A stretch of 64,000 nucleotides of DNA from Budorcas taxicolor (Eukaryota; Chordata; Mammalia; Artiodactyla; Bovidae). Made by a program: the position numbers and the translations under genes. Numbering within the stretch: the first letter of the stretch is position 1; each line of letters begins with the position of its first letter. The notes below the pieces were generated by a model. It did not search any database. It was not told the DNA's origin and worked only from the letters and a program-made list of their open reading frames with translations. The stretch lies in assembly GCF_023091745.1 (NCBI RefSeq), contig NW_026291498.1, positions 299,710 to 363,709 on the forward strand, written 5' to 3'. Below, piece after piece: positions 11,871-25,427 of the stretch.

Positions 11871-14795
11871 CCCTGGAATTCCTCTCGCCGTTCCTGTTGA
11901 GAGGGCCACCTCTTGAGATGCGACGGGAACGCCGGGAACTCTTTCCCGAAGAAGCATGGTTAGGATCCCTCATCTCGAGCTACGAGGTGGAAACGGGGCT
12001 CCTCTGGATGTGGGTGGGACCCTAGTGATTCCTCTCGAGTGGAGACGGGTATGTCGGGGAACTTCTTGATTTGCACCAAGGTTGCGAAGGAACCTTTCGA
12101 AGTTCCAGAGTTGAGGTGTGATCAGCCTCGAGACGCCTCAGCGGAAATGGGCCTCATCTCGCCTGGAGGGGAGAACCTCCTGGATTTTCTCGAGTTGCGG
12201 CAGGTCTTCTCGAGTTACGACGGGGACCTCAGGGACCCGCTCGGGTGGCCTCAGGAAAGGCCAGGCCCATGCGAGTTGCTAGGGGCCATCTCGGGATTCC
12301 TCTCCCGTCCATGCCGGGGCTTAAGACCTTGTGTGGGGTCCGGGCCGGAACCTGAGGATTCCTCTCCAGTGTTGCCATTGATCTTGGGGTGCTTCTGAGT
12401 CTCCCCAGGGGAGTCAGGCCTCGTCTCGAGTAGGGGCATGCACCTGTGCTTTCCTCCCGAGCTGCAGCAGTAGTGTCATGCTTCCTGTCTCGTGGATCAA
12501 CGGATCTGTGGCTTTCCCTCGAGGCTGTCCCTCGAGGCTTTCCCACGAGGCTTTCCCACAGGGCTGTGCCACATGACACCTTGGTGTGAGTCGATCCTCG
12601 GCGTGAAAGACGAGCCGGTGAAGGGAAAAGAGGTTCCTCTGGAATGGACTGAGACATCTGGGGGACTCTTGGAATGGTGGCACGACCCTGGAGTTCCTCT
12701 CGCCGTTCCTGTTGAGAGGGCCTCCTCTTGAGATGCGACGGGAACGCCGGGAACTCTTTACCGAGCAAGCAGGGAAAGGATCCCTCATCTCGAGCTACGA
12801 GGCGGAAACGGGGCGCCTCTGGATGTGGGAGGAACCCTCGTGATTCCTCTCGAGTGGAGACGGGTATGTCGGGGAACTTCTTGATTTGCACCAAGGGTGT
12901 GAAGGACCCTTTCGAAATTCCAGAGGTGAGGTGTGATCAGCCTCGAGACGCCTCAGCGGAAATGGGCCTCATCTCGCCTGAGGGGAGAACCTCCTGGATT
13001 TTCTCGAGTTGCGGCAGGTCTTCTCGAGTTACGACGGGGACCTCAGGGACCCGCTCTGGTGGCCTCAGGAAAGGCCAGTCCCCATGCGAGTTCTAGGGGC
13101 CCTCTCGGGATTCCTCTCCCGTCCATGCCGGGGCCTAAGACCTTGTGTGGAGTCGGGGCCGGAACCTGAGGATTCCTCTCCAGTGTTGCCATGGATCTTG
13201 GGGTGCTTCTGAGTCTCCCCAGGGGAGTCAGGCCTCGTCTTGAGTGGGGGCATGCACGTGCGCTTTCCTCGCGAGCTGCAGCAGTAGGGTCACGCTTCCT
13301 GTCACGTGGATCAAGGGATCCGTGGCTTTCCCTCGAGGCTGTCCCTCGAGGCTTTCCCACGAGGCTTTCCCACAGGGCTGTGCCACGTGCCACCTTGGTG
13401 TGAGTCGATCCTCGGCGTGAAAGACGAGCCGGTGAAGGGAAAAGAGGTTCCTCTGGAATGGACTGAGACATCTGGGGGACTCTTGGAATGGTGGCACGAC
13501 CCTGGAGTTCCTCTCGCCGTTCCTGTTGAGAGGGCCTCCTCTTGAGATGCGACGGGAACGCCGGGAACTCTTTCCCGACGAAGCAGGGAAAGGATCCCTC
13601 ATCTCGAGCTACGAGGCAGAAACGGGGCTCCTCTGGACGTAGGCGGGACCCACGTGTTTCCTCTCGAGTGGAGACGGGTATATCGAGGAACTTCTTGATT
13701 TGCACCAAGGGTGTGAGGGACCCTATTGAAATTCCAGAGGTGAGGTGTGATCAGCCTCGAGACGCCTCAGCGGAAATGGGCCTCATCTCGCCTGGAGGGG
13801 AGAACCTCCTGGATTTTCTCGAGTTGCGGCAGGTCTTCTCGAGTTACGACGGGAACCTCAGGGAGCCGCTCTGGTGGACTCAGGAAAGACAAGTCCCCAT
13901 GCGAGTTGCTAGGGGCCATCTCGGGATTCCTCTCCCGTCCATACCGGGGCCTAAGACCTTGTGTGTTGTCGGTGCCGGAACCTGAGGATTCCTCTTCAAT
14001 GTTGCCATGGACCTTGGGGTGCTTCTGAGTTTCCCCAGGGTAGTCAGGCCTCGTCTTGACTGGGGGCATGCACGTGCTCTTTGCTCCCGAGCTGCAGCAG
14101 TAGTGTCACGCTTCCTGTTCACGTGGATCAAGGGATCTGTAGCTTTCCCTCGAGGCTTTCCCTCCAGGCTTTCCCACGAGGCTTTCCCACAGGGCTGTGC
14201 CACTTGCCACCTTGGTGTGAGTCGATCCTCTGCGTGAAAGACGAGCCGTTCAAGGGAAAAGAGGTTCCTCTGGAATGGACTGAGACATCTGGGGGACTCT
14301 TGGAATGGTGGCACGACCCTGGAGTTCCTCTCGCCATTCCAGTTGAGAGGGCCTCCTCTTGAGATGCAACGGGAACGACTGGAACTCCTTCCCTACGAGG
14401 TTGGGAAAGGATCCCTCATCTCGAGCTACGAGGCGGAAACGGGGCTCCTCTGGATGTGGGCGGGACCCTCGTGTTTCCTCTCGAGTGGAGACGGGTATGT
14501 CGGGGAACTTCTTGATTTGCACCAAGGGTGTGAAGGACCCTTTCGAAGTTCCAGAGGTGAGGTGTGATCAGCCTCGCGACGCCTCAGCGGAAATGGGCCT
14601 CATCTCGCCTGGAGGGGAGAACCTCCTGGATTTTCTCGAGTTGCGGCAGGTCTTCTCGAATCACGACGGGGACCTCAGGGACCCGCTCTGGTGGCATCAG
14701 GAAAGGCCAGTCCCCAAGCGAGTTGCTAGGGGCCATCTCGGGATTCCTCTCCCGTCCATGCCGGGGCCTAAGACCTTGTGTGGATTCGGGGCCTG
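11871..14795. repeat. Divergent monomers between the two 4.4-kb copies
   Basis: About 3.6 monomers of the 'taagacc' subfamily lie here without an obvious close partner elsewhere in the window. Private features include GAAGCATGGTTAGG near 11954, the NcoI-destroying CCATTG at 12375, GGCCAGGCCC with one base lost at about 12260, and GTTCACGTGG at about 14117. No gene-like or non-satellite sequence is present. Confidence 0.65.
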
Positions 14796-17700
14796 AACCT
14801 GAGGATTCCTCTCCAGTGTTGCCACGGATCTTGGGGTGCTTCTGAGTCTCCCCAGGGGAGTCAGGCCTTGTCTCGTGTGGGGGCATGCACGTGCGCTTTC
14901 CTCCCGAGCTGCAGCAATAGTGTCACGTTTCCTGTCACGTTGATCAAGGGATCTGTGGCTTTCCCTCGAGGCTTTCTCTCGAGGCTTTCCCACGAGGCTA
15001 TCCCACAGGGTTGTGCCACGTGCCACCTTGGTGTGAGTCGATCCTCGGCGTGAAAGACGAGCCGGTGAAGGAAATAGAAGTTCCTCTGGAATGGACTGAG
15101 ACATCAGGGGGACTCTTGGTATGGTGGCACGACCCTGGAGTTCCTCTCGCCATTCATGTTGAGAAGGCCTCCTCTTGAGATGCGACGGGAACGCCTGGAA
15201 CTCCTTCTCGACGAGGCAGGGAAAGGATCCCTCATCTCGAGCTACGAGGCGGAAACGGTGCTCCTCTGGATGTGGGCGGGACCCTCGTGTTTCCTCTCGA
15301 GTGAAGACGGGTATGTCGGGGAACTTCTTGATTTGCACCAAGGGTGTGAAGGACCCTTTCGAAGTTCCAGAGGTGAGGTGTGATCAGCCTCGAGACGCCT
15401 CAGCGGAAATGGGCCTCTTTTCGCCTGGAGGGGAGATCCTCGTAGATTTTCTCTAGTTGGGGCATGTCTTCTCGAGTTACGACGGGGACCTCAGGGAGCC
15501 GCTCGGGTGGCCTCAGGAAAGGCCAGTCCCCATGGGTGTTCCTAGGGGCCCTCTCGGGATTCCTCTCCCGTCCATGCCGAGACCTAAAACCTTGTGTGGA
15601 GTCGGGGCCGGAACCTAAGGATTCCTCTCCAGTGTTGCCATGGATCTTGGGGTGCTTCTGAGTCTCCCCAGGGTACTCAGGCCTCGTTTCGTGTGGGGTA
15701 TGCACGTGCGATTTCCTCGGGAGCTGCAGCAGTAGTGTCACGCTCCCTGTCACGTGGATCAAGGGGTCTGTGGCTTTCCCTCGAGGCTGTCCCTCGAGTC
15801 TTTCCCACGAGGCTTTCCCACAGGGCTGTGCCACTTGCCACCTTGGTGTGAGTGGATCCTCTGTGTGAAAGACGAGCCGGTGAAGGGAAAAGAGGTTCCT
15901 CTGGAATGGATTGAGACATCAGGGGGACTCTTGGAATGCTGGCACGACCCTGGAGTTCCTCTCGCCGTTCCTGTTGAGAGGGCCTCCTCTTGAGATGCGA
16001 CGGGAACGCCGGGAACTCTTTCCTGAGCAAGCAGGGAAAGGATCCCTCATCTCGAGCTACGAGGCGGAAACGGGGCTCCTCTGGATATGGGAGGAACCCT
16101 CGTGTTTCGGCTCGAGTGGAGACGGGTATGTCGGGGAACTTCTTGATTTGCACCAAGGGTGTGAAGGACCCTTTCGAAGTTCCAGAGGTGAGGTGTGATC
16201 AGCCTCGAGACGCCTCAGCAGAAATGGGCCTCATCTCGCCTGGAGGGGAGAACCTCCAGGATTTTCTCGAGTTGCGGCAGGTCCTCTCGAGTTACGACGG
16301 GGACCTAAGGGAGCCGCTCTGGTGGCCTCAGGAGAAGCCAGTCCCCATGCCAGTTGCTAGGGGCCCTCGAGGGATTCCTCTCCCGTCCATGCCGGGGCCT
16401 AAGACCTCCTGTGGTGTCGGGGCCGGAAACTGAGGATTCCTCTCCAGTGTTGCCACAGATCTTGGGGTGCTTCTGAGTCTCCCCAGGGGAGTCAGGCCTT
16501 GTCTCGTGTGGGGACATGCACGTGCGCTTTCCTCCCGAACTGCAGGAGTAGTGTCACGTTTCCTGTCACGTGGATCAAGGGATCTGTGGCTTTCCCTCGA
16601 GGCTGTCCCTCGAGGCTTTCCCACGAGGTTTTCCCACAGGGTTGTGCCACGTGCCACCTTGGTGTGAGTCAATACTCGGCGTGAAAGACGAGCAGGTGAA
16701 GGGAATAGAGATTCCTCTGGAATGGACTGAGGCATCTGGGGGACTTTTGGAATGATTGCACGACACTGGAGTTCCTCTCGCCGTTCCTGTTGAGAGGGCC
16801 TCCTCTTGAGATGCGACGGGAACTCCGGGAACTCTTTCCTAACGAGGCAGGGAAAGGATCCCTCATCTCGAGCTACGAGTTGGAAACGGGGCGCCTCTGG
16901 ATGTGGGCGGGACCCTCGTGATTCCTCTCGAGTGGAGACGGGTATGTCGGGGAACTTCTTGATTTGCACCAAGGGTGTGAAGGACCCTTTCGAAGTTCCA
17001 GAGGTGAGGTGTGATCAGCCTCGAGACGCCTCAGCGGAAATGGGCCTCATCTCGCCTGGAGGGGAGAACCTCCTGTATTTTCTCGAGTAGTGGCAGATCA
17101 TCTCGAGTTTCGACGGGGACCTAAGGGAGCCGCTCTGCTGGCCTCAGGAAAGGCCAGTCCCCATGCGAGTTGCTAGGGGCCCTCTCAGGATTCCTCTCCC
17201 GTCCATGAAGGGCCCTAAGACCTTCTGTGGAGTCGGGGCCGGAACCTGAGGATTCCTTTCCAGTGTTGCCACGGATCTTGGGGTGCTTCTGAGTCTCCCC
17301 AGGGGATTCAGGCCTCGTCTTGAGTGGGGATATGCACGTGCGCTTTCCTCCCGAGCTGCAACAGTAGTGTCACGCTTCCTGTCACGTGGATCAAGGGATC
17401 TGTGTCTTTCCCTCGAGGCTTTCCCTCGAGGCTTTCCCTCGAGGCTTTCCCACAGGGCTGTGTCACGTGCCACCTTGGTGTGAGTCGATCCTCGGCGTGA
17501 AAGACGAGCCGGTGAAGGGAAAAGAGGTTCCTCTGGAATGGATTGAGACATCTGGGGGACTCTTGGAATGGTGGCACGACCCTGGAATTCCTCTCGCCGT
17601 TCCTGTTGAGAGGGCCACCTCTTGAGATGCGACGGGAACGCCGGGAACTCTTTCCCGACGAAGCAGGGAAAGGATCCCTCATCTCGAGCTACGAGGCGGA

Positions 17701-19211
17701 AACGGGGCTCCTGTGGATGTGGGCGCGACCCTCGTGTTTCCTCTCGAGTGGAGACCGGTATGTCGGGGAACTTCCTGATTTGCACCAAGGGTGCGAAGGA
17801 CCCTTTCGAAGTTCCAGAGGGGAGGTGTGATCAGCCTCGAGACGCCTCAGCGGAAATGGGCCTCATCTCGCCTGGAGGGGAGAACCTCCTGGATTTTCTC
17901 GAGTTGCGGCAGGTCTTCTCGAATCACGACGGGGACCTCAGGGACCCGCTCTGGTGGCATCAGGAAAGGCCAGTCCCGAAGCGAGTTGCTAGGGGCCATC
18001 TCGGGATTCCTCTCCCGTCCATGCCGGGGCCTAAGACCTTGTGTGGAGACGGGGCCTGAACCTGAGGATTCCTCTCCAGTGTTGCCACAGATCTTGGGGT
18101 GCTTCTGAGTCTCCCCAGGGGAGTCAGGCCTCGTCTCGAGTGGGGGCATGAACGTGCGCTTTCCTCCCGAGCTGCAGCAGTAGTGTCACGCTTCCTGTCA
18201 CGTGGATCAAGGGATCTGTGGCTTTCCCTCGAGGCTTTCCCACGAGGCTTTCCCACGAGGCTTTCCCACAGGGTTGTGCCACGTGCCACCTTGGTGTGAG
18301 TGGATCCTCAACGTGAAAGACGTGCCCGTGACAGGAATAGATATTCCTCTGGAATGGACTAAGACATCTGGGGGGCTCTTGGAATGGTGGCACGACCCTG
18401 ACGTTCCTCTCGCCGATCCTATTGAGAGGGCCACCTCTTGAGATGCGACTCGGACGCCTGGAACTCCTTCCCGACGAGGCAGGGAAAGGATTCCTCATCT
18501 CGAGCTACGAGGCGGAAACGGGGCTCCTCTGGATGTGGGCGTGACCCTCGTGTATCCTCTCGAGTGGAGATGGGTATGTCGGGGAACTTCTTGATTTGCA
18601 CCAAGGGTGTGAAGGACCCTTTCGAAATTCCAGATGTGAGGTGTGATCAGCCTCGAGAGGCCTCAGCGGAAATGGGCATCATCTCGCCTGGAGGGGAGAA
18701 CCTCCTGGATTTTCTCGAGTTGCGGCAGGTCTTCTCGAGTTACGACGGGGACCTCAGGGACCCGCTCTGCTGGCCTGAGGAAAGGCCAGTCCACATGCGA
18801 GTTGCTAGGGGCCCTCTCAGGATTCCTCTCCCACCCATGAAGGGGCCTAAGACCTTCTGTGGAGTCGGGGCCGGAACCTGAGGATTCCTCTCCAGTGTTG
18901 CCACGGATCTTGGGGTGCTTCTGAGTCTCCCCAGGGGATTCAGGCCTCGTCTTGAGTGGGGACATGCACGTGCGCTTTCCTCCCGAGCTGCAACAGTAGT
19001 GTCACGCTTCCTGTCACGTGGATCAAGGGATCTGTGTCTTTCCCTCGAGGCTTTCCCTCGAGGCTTTCCCTCGAGGCTTTCCCACAGGGCTGTGTCACGT
19101 GCCACCTTGGTGTGAGTCGATCCTCGGCGTGAAAGACGAGCCGGTGAAGGGAAAAGAGGTTCCTCTGGAATGGATTGAGACATCTGGGGGAGTCTTGGAA
19201 TGGTGGCACGA
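14796..19211. repeat. Large duplicated segment, copy 2 (about 4.4 kb)
   Basis: This is the partner of 7455-11870. Differences I noticed: CTACGACGGGG-type against GACGGTGAC near 16300/8958, GGAAACTG at 16427 against GGAACCTG, GCCTCAGG with CCCCATG near 17141-17163 against GCCTGAGG with CCACATG, GGGGAGTC against GGGGATTC near 18119/10778, and several in the last monomer (GTGACCC, GTATCC near 18540-18555). The right end falls at the switch to main-class monomers at about 19.2 kb. Confidence 0.8.
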
Positions 19212-22200
19212 CCCTGGAGTTCCTCTCGCCGTTCCTGTTGAGAGGGCCTCCTCTTGAGATGCGACGGGAACGCCGGGAACTCTTTCCCGACGAAGCAGGG
19301 AAAGGATCCCTCATCTCGAGCTACGAGGCGGAAACGGGGCTCCTCTGGATGTGGGCGGGACCCTCGTGATTCCTCTCGAGTGGAGACGGGTATGTCGGGG
19401 AACTTCTTGATTTGCACCAAGGGTGTGAAGGAGCCTTTCGAAGTTCCAGAGGTGAGGTGTGATCAGCCTCGAGACGCCTCAGCGGAAATGAGCCTCATCT
19501 CGCCTGGAGGGGAGAACCTCCTGGATTTTCTCAAGTTGCGGCAGGTCTTCTCGAGTTATGACGGGGACCTCAGGGACCCGCACTGGTGGCCTCAGGAAAG
19601 GCCAGACCCCATGCGAGTTGCTAGGAGGCCTCTCGGGATTCCTCTCCCGTCCATGCCGGGGCCTCAGTCCTTGTTTGGAGTCGGGGCCGGAACCTGAGGA
19701 TTCCTCTCCAGTGTTGCCATGGATCTTGGGGTGCTTCTGAGTCTCCCCAGGGGAGTCAGGCCTCGTCTCGAGTGGGGGCATGCACGTGCGCTTTCCTCCC
19801 GAGCTGCAGCAGTAGTGTCACGCTTCCTGTCACGTGGATCAAGGGATCTGTGGCTTTCCCTCGAGGCTTTCCCTCGAGGCTTTCCCACGAGGCTTACCCA
19901 CAGGGCTGTGCCACGTGCCACCCTGGTGTGAGTCGATCCTCGGCGTGAAAGACGAGCCGGTGAAGGGAAAAGAGGTTCCTCTGGAATGGACTGAGACATC
20001 TGGGGGACTCTTGGAATTGTGGCACGACCCTGGAGTTCCTCTCGCCGTTCCTGTTGAGAGGGCCTCCTCTTAGATGCGAAGGGAACGCCGGGAACTCTTT
20101 CCCGACGAAGCAGGGAAAGGATCCCTCCTTTCAAGCTACGAGGCCGAAACGGGGCTCCTCTGGATGTGGGCGGGACCCTCGTGATTCCTCTCGAGTGGAG
20201 ACGGGTATGTCGGGGAACTTCTTGATTTGCACCAAGGGTGTGAAGGACCCTTTCGAAGTTCCAGAGGTGAGGTGTGATCAGCCTCGAGACGCCTCAGCGG
20301 AAATGGGCCTCATCTCGCCTGGAGGGGAGAACCTCCTGGATTTTCTCGTGTTGCGGCACGTCTTCTCGAGTTACGACGGGGACCTCAGGGATCCGCTCTG
20401 GTGGCCTCAGGAAAGGCCGGTCCCCATGCGAGTTGCTAGGGGGCCTCTCGGGATTCCTCTCCCGTCCATGCCGGGGCCTCAGTCCTTGTGTGCAGTCGGG
20501 GCCGGAACCTGAGGATTCCTCTCCAGTGTTGCCATGGATCTTGGGGTGCTTCTGAGTCTCCCCAGGGGAGTCAGGCCTCGTCTCGAGTGGGGGCATGCAC
20601 GTGCGCTTTCCTCCCGAGCTGCAGCATAGTGTCACGCTTCCTGTCACGTGGATCAAGGGATCTGTGGCTTTCCCTCGAGGCTGTCCCTCGAGGCTTTCCC
20701 ACGAGGCTTTCCCACAGGGCTGTGCCACGTGCCACCTTGGTGTGAGTCGATCCTCGGCGTGAAAGACGAGCCGGTGAAGGGAAAAGAGTTTCCTCAGGAA
20801 TGGACTGAGACATCTGGGGGACTCTTGGAATGGTGGCACGACCCTGGAGTTCCTCTCGCCGTTCCTGTTGAGAGGGCCTCCTCTTGAGATGCGATGGGAA
20901 CGCTGGGAACTCTTTCCCGACGAAGCAGGGAAAGGATCCCTCATTCGAGCTACGAGGCCGAAACGGGGCTCCTCTGGATGTGGGTGGGACCCTCGTGATT
21001 CCTCTCGAGTGGAGACGGGTATGTCGGGGAACTTCTTGATTTGCACCAAGGGTGTGAAGGACCCTTTCGAAGTTCCAGAGGTGAGGTGTGATCAGCCTCG
21101 AGACGCCTCAGCAGAAATGGGCCTCATCTCGCCTGGAGGGGAGAACCTCCTGGATTTCCTCGAGTTGCGGCAGGTCTTCTCGAGTTACGACGGGGACCTC
21201 AGGGAACCGCTCTGGTGGCCTCAGGAAAGGCCAGTCCCCATGCGAGTTGCTAGGGGACCTCTCGGGATTCCTCTCCCGTCCATGCTGGGGCCTCAGTCCT
21301 TGTGTGGAGTCGGGGACCGAACCTGAGGATTCCTCTCCAGTGTTGCCATGGATCTTGGGGTGCTTCTGAGTCTCCCCAGGGGAGTCAGGCCTCGTCTCGA
21401 GTGGGGACATGCACGTGCGCTATCCTCCCGAGCTGCAGCAGTAGTGTCACGCTTCCTGTCACGTGGATCAAGGGATCTGTGGCTTTCCCTCGAGGCTGTC
21501 CCTCGAGGCTTTCCCACGAGGCTTTCCCACAGGGCTGTGCCACGTGCCACCTTGGTGTGAGTCGATCCTCGGCGTGAAAGACGAGCCGGTGAAGGGAAAA
21601 GAGGTTCCTCTGGAATGGACTGAGACATCTGGGGGACTCTTGGAATGGTGGCACGACCCTGGAGTTCCTCTCGCCGTTCCTGTTGAGAGGGCCTCCTCTT
21701 GAGATGCGACGGGAACGCTGGGAACTCTTTCCCGACGAAGCAGGGAAAGGATCCCTCATCTCGAGCTACGAGGCGGAAACGGTTCTCCTCTGGATGTGGG
21801 CGGGACCCTCGTGATTCCTCTCGAGGGGAGACGGGTATGTCGGGGAACTTCTTGATTTGCACCAAGGGTGTGAAGGACCCTTTCGAAGTTCCAGAGGTGA
21901 GGTGTGATCAGCCTCGAGACGCCTCAGCGGAAATGTGCCTCATCTCGCCTGGAGGGGAGAACCTCCTGGATTTTCTCGAGTTGCGTCAGGTCTTCTCGAG
22001 TTACGACGGGGACCTCAGGGACCCGCTCTGGTGGCCTCAGGAAAGGCCAGTCCCCATGCGAGTTGCTAGGGGACCTCTCGGGATTCCTCTCCCGTCCATG
22101 CCGGGGCCTCAGTCCTTGTGTGGAGTCGGAGCCGGAACCTGAGGATTCCTCTCCAGTGTTGCCATGGAACTTGGGGTGCTTCTATGTCTCCCCAGGGGAG

Positions 22201-22924
22201 TCAGGCCTCGTCTCGAGTGAGGGCATGCACCTGCGCTTTCCTCCCGAGCTGCAGCAGTAGTGTCACGCTTCCTGTCACGTGGATCAAGGGATCTGTGGCT
22301 TTCCCTCGAGGCTGTCCCTCGAGGCTTTCCCACGAGGCTTTCCCACAGGGCTGTGCCACGTGCCACCTTGGTGTGAGTCGATCCTCGGCGTGAAAGACGA
22401 GCCGGTGAAGGGAAAAGAGGTTCCTCTGGAATGGACTGAGACATCTGGGGGACTCTTGGAATGGTGGCACGACCCTGGAGTTCCTCTCGCCGTTCCTGTT
22501 GAGAGGGCCTCCTCTTGAGATGCGACGGGAACGCCGGGAACTCTTTCCCGACGAAGCAGGGAAAGGATCCCTCATCTCGAGCTACGAGGCGGAAACGGGG
22601 CTCCTCTGGATGTGGGCGGGACCCTCGTGATTCCTCTCGAGTGGAGACGGGTATGTCGGGGAACTTCTTGATTTGCACCAAGGGTGTGAAGGAGCCTTTC
22701 GAAGTTCCAGAGGTGAGGTGTGATCAGCCTCGAGACGCCTCAGCGGAAATGGGCCTCATCTCGCCTGGAGGGGAGAACCTCCTGGATTTTCTCGAGTTGC
22801 GGCAGGTCTTCTCGAGTTATGACGGGGACCTCAGGGACCCGCTCTGGTGGCCTCAGGAAAGGCCAGTCCCCATGCGAGTTGCTAGGGGACCTCTCGGGAT
22901 TCCTCTCCCGTCCATGCCGGGGCC

Positions 22925-25427
22925 TCAGTCCTTGTGTGGAGTCGGGGCCAGAACCTGAGGATTGCTCTCCAGTGTTGCCATGGATCTTGGGGTGCTTCTG
23001 AGTCTCCCCAGGGGAGTCAGGCCTCGTCTCGAGTGGGGCCATGCACGTGCGCTTTCCTCCCGAGCTGCAGCAGTAGTGTCACGCTTCAAGTCACGTGGAT
23101 CAAGGGATCTGTGGCTTTCCCTCGAGGCTGTCCCTCGAGGCTTTCCCACGAGGCTTTCCCACAGGGCTGTGCCACGTGCCACCTTGGTGTGAGTCGATCC
23201 TCGGCGTGAAAGACGAGCCGGTGAGGGGAAAAGAGGTTCCTCTGGAATGGACTGAGACATCTGGGGGACTCTTGGAATGGTGGCACGACCCTGGAGTTCC
23301 TCTCGCCGTTCCTGTTGAGAGGGCCTCCTCTTGAGATGCGACGGGAAGGCCGGGAACTCTTTCCCGACGAAGCAGGGAAAGGATCCCTCATCTCGAGCTA
23401 CGAGGCAGAAACGGGGCTCCTCTGGATGTGGGCGGGACCCTCGTGATTCCTCTCGAGTGGAGACGGGTATGTCGGGGAACTTCTTGATTTGCACCAAGGG
23501 TGTGAAGGACCCTTTCGAAGTTCCAGAGGGGAGGTGTGATCAGCCTCGAGACGCCTCAGCGGAAATGGGCCTCATCTCGCCTGGAGGGGAGAACCTCCTG
23601 GATTTTCTCGAGTTGCGGCAGGTCTTCTCGAGTTACGACGGGGACCTCAGGGACCCGCTCTGGTGGCCTCAGGAAAGGCCAGTCCCCATGCGAGTTGCTA
23701 GGGGACCTCTCGGGATTCCTCTCCCGTCCATGCCGGGGCCTCAGTCCTTGTGTGGAGTCGGGGCCGGAACCTGAGGTTTGCTCTCCAGTGTTGCCATGGA
23801 TCTTGGGGTGCTTCTGAGTCTCCCCAGGGGAGTCAGGCCTCGTCTCGAGTGGGGGCATGCACGTGCGCTTTCCTCCCGAGCTGCAGCAGTAGTGTCACGC
23901 TTCCTGTCACGTGGATCAAGGGATCTGTGGCTTTCCCTCGAGGCTGTCCCTCGAGGCTTTCCCACGAGGCTTTCCCACAGGGCTGTGCCACGTGCCACCG
24001 TGGTGTGAGTCGATCCTCGGCGTGAAAGACGAGCCGGTGAAGGGAAAAGAGGTTCCTCTGGAATGGACTGAGACATCTGGGGGACTCTTGGAATGGTGGC
24101 ATGACCCTGGAGTTCCTCTCGCCGTTCCTGTTGAGAGGGCCTCCTCTTGAGATGCGACGGGAAGGCCGGGAACTCTTTCCCGACGAAGCAGGGAAAGGAT
24201 CACTCATCTCGAGCTACGAGGCGGAAACGGGGCTCCTCTGGATGTGGGCGGGACCCTCGTGATTCCTCTCGAGTGGAGACGGGTATGTCGGGGAACTTCT
24301 TGATTTGCACCAAGGGTGTGAAGGACCCTTTCGAAGTTCCAGAGGTGAGGTGTGATCAGCCTCGAGACGCCTCAGCGGAAATGGGCCTCATCTCGCCTGG
24401 AGGGGAGAACCTCCTGGATTTTCTCGAGTTGCGGCAGGTCTTCTCGAGTTACGACGGGGACCTCAGGGACCCGCTCTGGTGGCCTCAGGAAAGGGCACTC
24501 CCCATGCGAGTTGCTAGGGGACCTCTCGGGATTCCTCTCCCGTCCATGCCGGGGCCTCAGTCCTTGTGTGGAGTCGGGGTCGGAATTTGAGGATTGCTCT
24601 CCAGTGTTGCCATGGATCTTGGGGTGCTTCTGAGTCTCCCCAGGGGAGTCAGGCGCCGTCTCGAGTGGGGCCATGCACGTGCACTTTCCTCCCGAGCTGC
24701 AGCAGTAGTGTCACGCTTCAAGTCACGTGGATCAAGGGATCTGTGGCTTTCCCTCGAGGCTGTCCTTCGAGGCTTTCCCACGAGGCTTTCCCACAGGGCT
24801 GTGCCACGTGCCACCTTGGTGTGAGTCGATCCTCGGCGTGAAAGACGAGCCGGTGAAGGGAAAAGAGGTTCCTCTGGAATGGACTGAGACATCTGGGGGA
24901 CTCTTGGAATGGTGGCACGACCCTGGAGTTCCTCTCGCCGTTCCTGTTGAGAGGGCCTCCTCTTGAGATGCGACGGGAACGCCGGGAACTCTTTCCCGAC
25001 GAAGCAGGGAAAGGATCCCTCATCTCGAGCTACGAGGCGGAAACGGGGCTCCTCTGGATTTGGGCGGGACCCACGTGATTCCTCTCGAGTGGAGACAGCT
25101 AGGTCGGGGAACTTCTTGATTTGCACCAAGGGTGTGAAGGACCCTTTCGAAGTTCCAGAGGTGAGGTGTGATCAGCCTCGAGACGCCTCAGCGGAAATGG
25201 GCCTCATCTCACCTGGAGGGGAGAACCTCCTGGATTTTCTCGAGTTGCGGCAGGTCTTCTCGAGTTACGACGGGGACCTGAGGGACCCGCTTTGGTGGCC
25301 TCAGGAAAGGCCAGTCCCCATGCGAGTTGCTAGGGGACCTCTCGGGATTCCTCTCCCGTCCATGCCGGGGCCTCAGTCCTTGTGTGGAGTTGGAGCCGGA
25401 ACCTGAGGATTCCTCTCCAGTGTTGCC
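22925..25427. repeat. Candidate dimer periodicity (1632 bp)
   Basis: Monomers anchored at 22980 and 24612 share CTTCAAGTCACGTGG (23085 and 24717), GGGGCCATGCACGTG and GGATTGCTCTCC, while the monomer between them (anchor 23796) has CTTCCTGTCACGTGG and GGTTTGCTC. This suggests an alternating pair repeated at 1632 bp. Only about one and a half cycles are seen, so it could be chance sharing. Confidence 0.4.

Larger units (their letters stand above)
6200..19200. repeat. Divergent 'taagacc' monomer subfamily block
   Basis: About sixteen monomers carry GGCCTAAGACC (or ACCTAAAACC) where the rest of the window has GGCCTCAGTCC, often GGGGCC in place of GGGGACC before CTCTCGGG, and frequently CCACGG or CCACAG in place of the NcoI site. 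They also vary more in length and in private substitutions. The left switch lies somewhere between about 6090 and 6220, and the right switch between about 19160 and 19215. Inference: an older, less homogenised stratum embedded between younger monomers of the main class. Confidence 0.75.
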
